Below are positions 62,300-64,000 of a DNA stretch of 64,000 nucleotides, one piece after another (within the stretch, counting starts at the first letter, position 1; each line of letters begins with the position of its first letter). The notes beneath the pieces are model-generated. The model was not told the DNA's origin, did no database searches, and worked only from the letters and a program-made list of their open reading frames with translations. The DNA comes from Candidatus Kryptonium thompsonii (GTDB taxonomy: Bacteria; Bacteroidota; Ignavibacteria; Kryptoniales; Kryptoniaceae): positions 159,557-223,556 of the forward strand of contig LDXX01000002.1 of NCBI GenBank assembly GCA_001442925.1. Direction: 5' to 3'. The position numbers were made by a program, and so were the translations under genes.

Positions 62300-63844
62300 A
62301 TGGAGAGAAAATCGGTTCTTTTCGAAACTGAAGGTACTTATCCGTTTGTCGGTGGTGGAGTTAGCACATGGGCGGATATACTTGTGAATAATTTGAAAGA
62401 TTTTGACTTTTACATTTATGCTGTGACTGGTATGCCTTATATGGAGTATAAGTATAAACTCCCAGAAAATGTTAAACTTGTTCGCCAGATTCCACTTTGG
62501 GGTTCGGAGGAGCCGTTTGAGGATATATTTTTTGAAATTCCTTTCTCAAGCATTTACATCAGGAAGACAAAAGTTAATGAAAGAGTTGTTCTTCGCAAAT
62601 TTATCCCGATATTTATCGAATTTTTATCTTCTCTTATGAACCCATTTTCAGATCCTGAGGAATGCGCAGGCTATATATGGCTTATGCATAGGTATTTTAG
62701 CGAGTATGATTACAAGCAAACTTTTAGAAGCTTTGTTGTCTGGCAGGAATTCAAAAGGTTGGTTGTGTTGAAGTATTTTGAAGAAAACTCATTTCTTAGT
62801 GAGGATGAAATTCCATCGGTTTATGATTTAACGCTTGCTATGAGATGGCTTTATCATTATTTGATGCCTCTTTATGTTGATGTTCCAGAGGTTGACTTAA
62901 GCCATGCCACAGCTGCTGGTTTTTCTGGATTGCCAAGTGTCGTTGCAAAAATGAGGGATGGAACTCCGCTTGTTGTGACTGACCATGGGGTTTTCGCAAG
63001 GGAAAGATATATAGGAATTGGGAGTGAAAAAAATTTGTCTTTTTTTGCGAAAAAGTTTTTGATCAATCTTTCAATCTTGATTTCTAAAATTCTTTATAAG
63101 CTTGCGGATAAGGTTTTGCCAGTTTGTCAATTTAATACAACATGGGAAAAAATTTTTGGAGTTGAGGATGGAAAGATAAAGGTAATTTATAATGGCGTTG
63201 ATCCAGAAGTTTTTCGGCCGAGACCAAAACCTGAAAAGACCAGAGAATTTCCAACAGTGGTAGCAGCAGCAAGGGTTATGCCACTTAAAGATATTGAAAC
63301 GATGATAAAAGCAAGCGCAATTGTAAGGGAGGAAATTCCAAATGTCAAGTTCATTGTTTATGGTGCACTTGATGCTGATCCAGTTTACACAAAAAAATGC
63401 CAGCTTTTGATAAAGGAGTTAAAACTTGAAAATACATTTATACTTGCTGGGCATCATTCAAAACCAAGCGAAATTTATAACGAGGGGGATATCTCGGTTC
63501 TTTCGAGTATATCTGAGGGATTCCCATATACTGTGATTGAATCGATGGCGTGCGCAAGGCCTGTGGTTGCGACAGATGTCGGCGGGGTGAGAGAAGCGCT
63601 TGAAGGATTTGGAATTGTCGTTAAACCACGGGATCCCAAAGCACTTGCCGAGGGCGTGGTCAAACTCTTGAAAGATCATGAACTTCGTGAAACACTTGGA
63701 AGGAGGGCGAGGGAACAAGTTTTGGCGAAGTTTAGAATTGACATGAGCGTTGACCAGTATAGAGAAGTGTATAATGAACTTATCCAATCTAAGAGAAACG
63801 CAAATGAAGGAAGAGTATATATCGCAACATACGCAGAAAATTGA
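62300..63844 (+). CDS. pelF: GT4 glycosyltransferase, PelF-type
   Basis: Encodes 514 residues, close to Pseudomonas PelF in length. The start LFETEGTYPFVGGGVSTWAD again shows the PelF signature; a DUF3492-like insertion fills about 80-240. The C-domain has VVAAARVMPLKDIETMIKA, LSSISEGFPYTVIESMACAR and VATDVGGVREALE. Two PelF-like enzymes in tandem are unusual and may alternate sugars. A further gene overlaps its 3' end by 41 bp. Confidence 0.82.
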   Translation: MERKSVLFETEGTYPFVGGGVSTWADILVNNLKDFDFYIYAVTGMPYMEYKYKLPENVKLVRQIPLWGSEEPFEDIFFEIPFSSIYIRKTKVNERVVLRKFIPIFIEFLSSLMNPFSDPEECAGYIWLMHRYFSEYDYKQTFRSFVVWQEFKRLVVLKYFEENSFLSEDEIPSVYDLTLAMRWLYHYLMPLYVDVPEVDLSHATAAGFSGLPSVVAKMRDGTPLVVTDHGVFARERYIGIGSEKNLSFFAKKFLINLSILISKILYKLADKVLPVCQFNTTWEKIFGVEDGKIKVIYNGVDPEVFRPRPKPEKTREFPTVVAAARVMPLKDIETMIKASAIVREEIPNVKFIVYGALDADPVYTKKCQLLIKELKLENTFILAGHHSKPSEIYNEGDISVLSSISEGFPYTVIESMACARPVVATDVGGVREALEGFGIVVKPRDPKALAEGVVKLLKDHELRETLGRRAREQVLAKFRIDMSVDQYREVYNELIQSKRNANEGRVYIATYAEN

Positions 63845-64000
63845 AAAGGTCGCAGATGAAGTAATTGAAAAAATTGGAAACCCTGTAAGCGTTCTTCAGG
63901 TTGCTGCTGTGATCGAAAGTTTGGGATATAGACATGTGGACTGCCCAGTTGAGTTTGGAAGAAGCAATATATTTGAGTTAAGTAAGGATGTTTACAGAAT
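63804..64000 (+). CDS. Partial gene overlapping pelF, truncated by the window edge
   Basis: A frame opens at ATG 63804 inside the 3' end of the preceding gene and is still open at 64000, giving 65 residues. They read as a charged helix (HTQKIEKVADEVIEKIG) followed by a mixed region (VLQVAAVIESLGYRHVDCP). I do not recognise the family from this piece. The position suggests another component of the same operon. Confidence 0.6.
   Translation, partial: MKEEYISQHTQKIEKVADEVIEKIGNPVSVLQVAAVIESLGYRHVDCPVEFGRSNIFELSKDVYR

Overview
The window looks like a chromosome segment of a thermophilic, outer-membrane-bearing bacterium of the FCB group, resembling the Kryptonia / Ignavibacteriota / Calditrichota branch. 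This placement is inference from gene content. The DNA is AT-rich. Six large exported proteins end in a type IX secretion (T9SS) C-terminal sorting domain of the 'YPNPFNP ... LGQEVATLV ... SGVYFYRL' kind or its 'VVPNPY' variant. There is a PorV/PorQ-type protein, TonB-dependent receptors with a carboxypeptidase-regulatory-like N-domain, a type Vd patatin-Omp85 protein and a heptosyltransferase-like GT9. A branched-polyamine synthase (BpsA) and a CK-OTC-ATCase cluster fit thermophily. I saw no rRNA, tRNA, CRISPR array or transposase, and no gene-free stretch above 300 bp.

Layout. 72-3733: copper locus with a small exported protein, a His/Cys-rich membrane peptide, an OprC/NosA-like TonB receptor carrying a CxxxM and an HxM motif, and a NosL-domain protein. 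3773-9409: housekeeping genes (YkvA, PmbA/TldE, glycyl-tRNA synthetase, TIGR01777 epimerase, small coiled-coil protein, imidazolonepropionase). 9492-15652: two T9SS cargo proteins, one with about 14 propeller-like repeats. 15758-37946: a large alpha-glucan locus. It holds a LacI-type regulator with its own operator and no in-frame start codon, a TonB receptor, an 1182-residue T9SS partner, a PorV-like barrel, a starch-binding T9SS protein, a GH13 amylase-like enzyme, a GH57 enzyme, MalE/MalF/MalG-like ABC components and an alpha/beta hydrolase. A DUF559 nuclease gene framed by palindromic repeats sits inside it.

37948-44594 (minus strand): COG2403 P-loop protein, ornithine carbamoyltransferase, carbamate kinase, aspartate carbamoyltransferase and MetE. 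44881-54881: class II aldolase, patatin-Omp85 protein, HflX, BpsA, and a 2-oxoacid:ferredoxin oxidoreductase operon with beta and gamma subunits fused. 54914-59401: GT9 glycosyltransferase, Nudix hydrolase with an overlapping 43-codon membrane peptide, and a second propeller-repeat T9SS protein. 59616-64000: a tightly overlapping operon (Hpt, GH114/PelA-like hydrolase, RsbW-like ATPase, two PelF-like GT4 enzymes, one truncated gene), read as a Pel-like exopolysaccharide cluster with signalling parts.

The points most worth following are: the SusD-less glucan system in which a TonB receptor, a large T9SS protein and a PorV homologue are co-transcribed and feed an ABC importer; the DUF559-palindrome unit; two CRP/FNR-type sites sharing 17 identical bases about 50 kb apart, each upstream of a T9SS cargo gene; the copper locus; and the Pel-like operon at the right edge.
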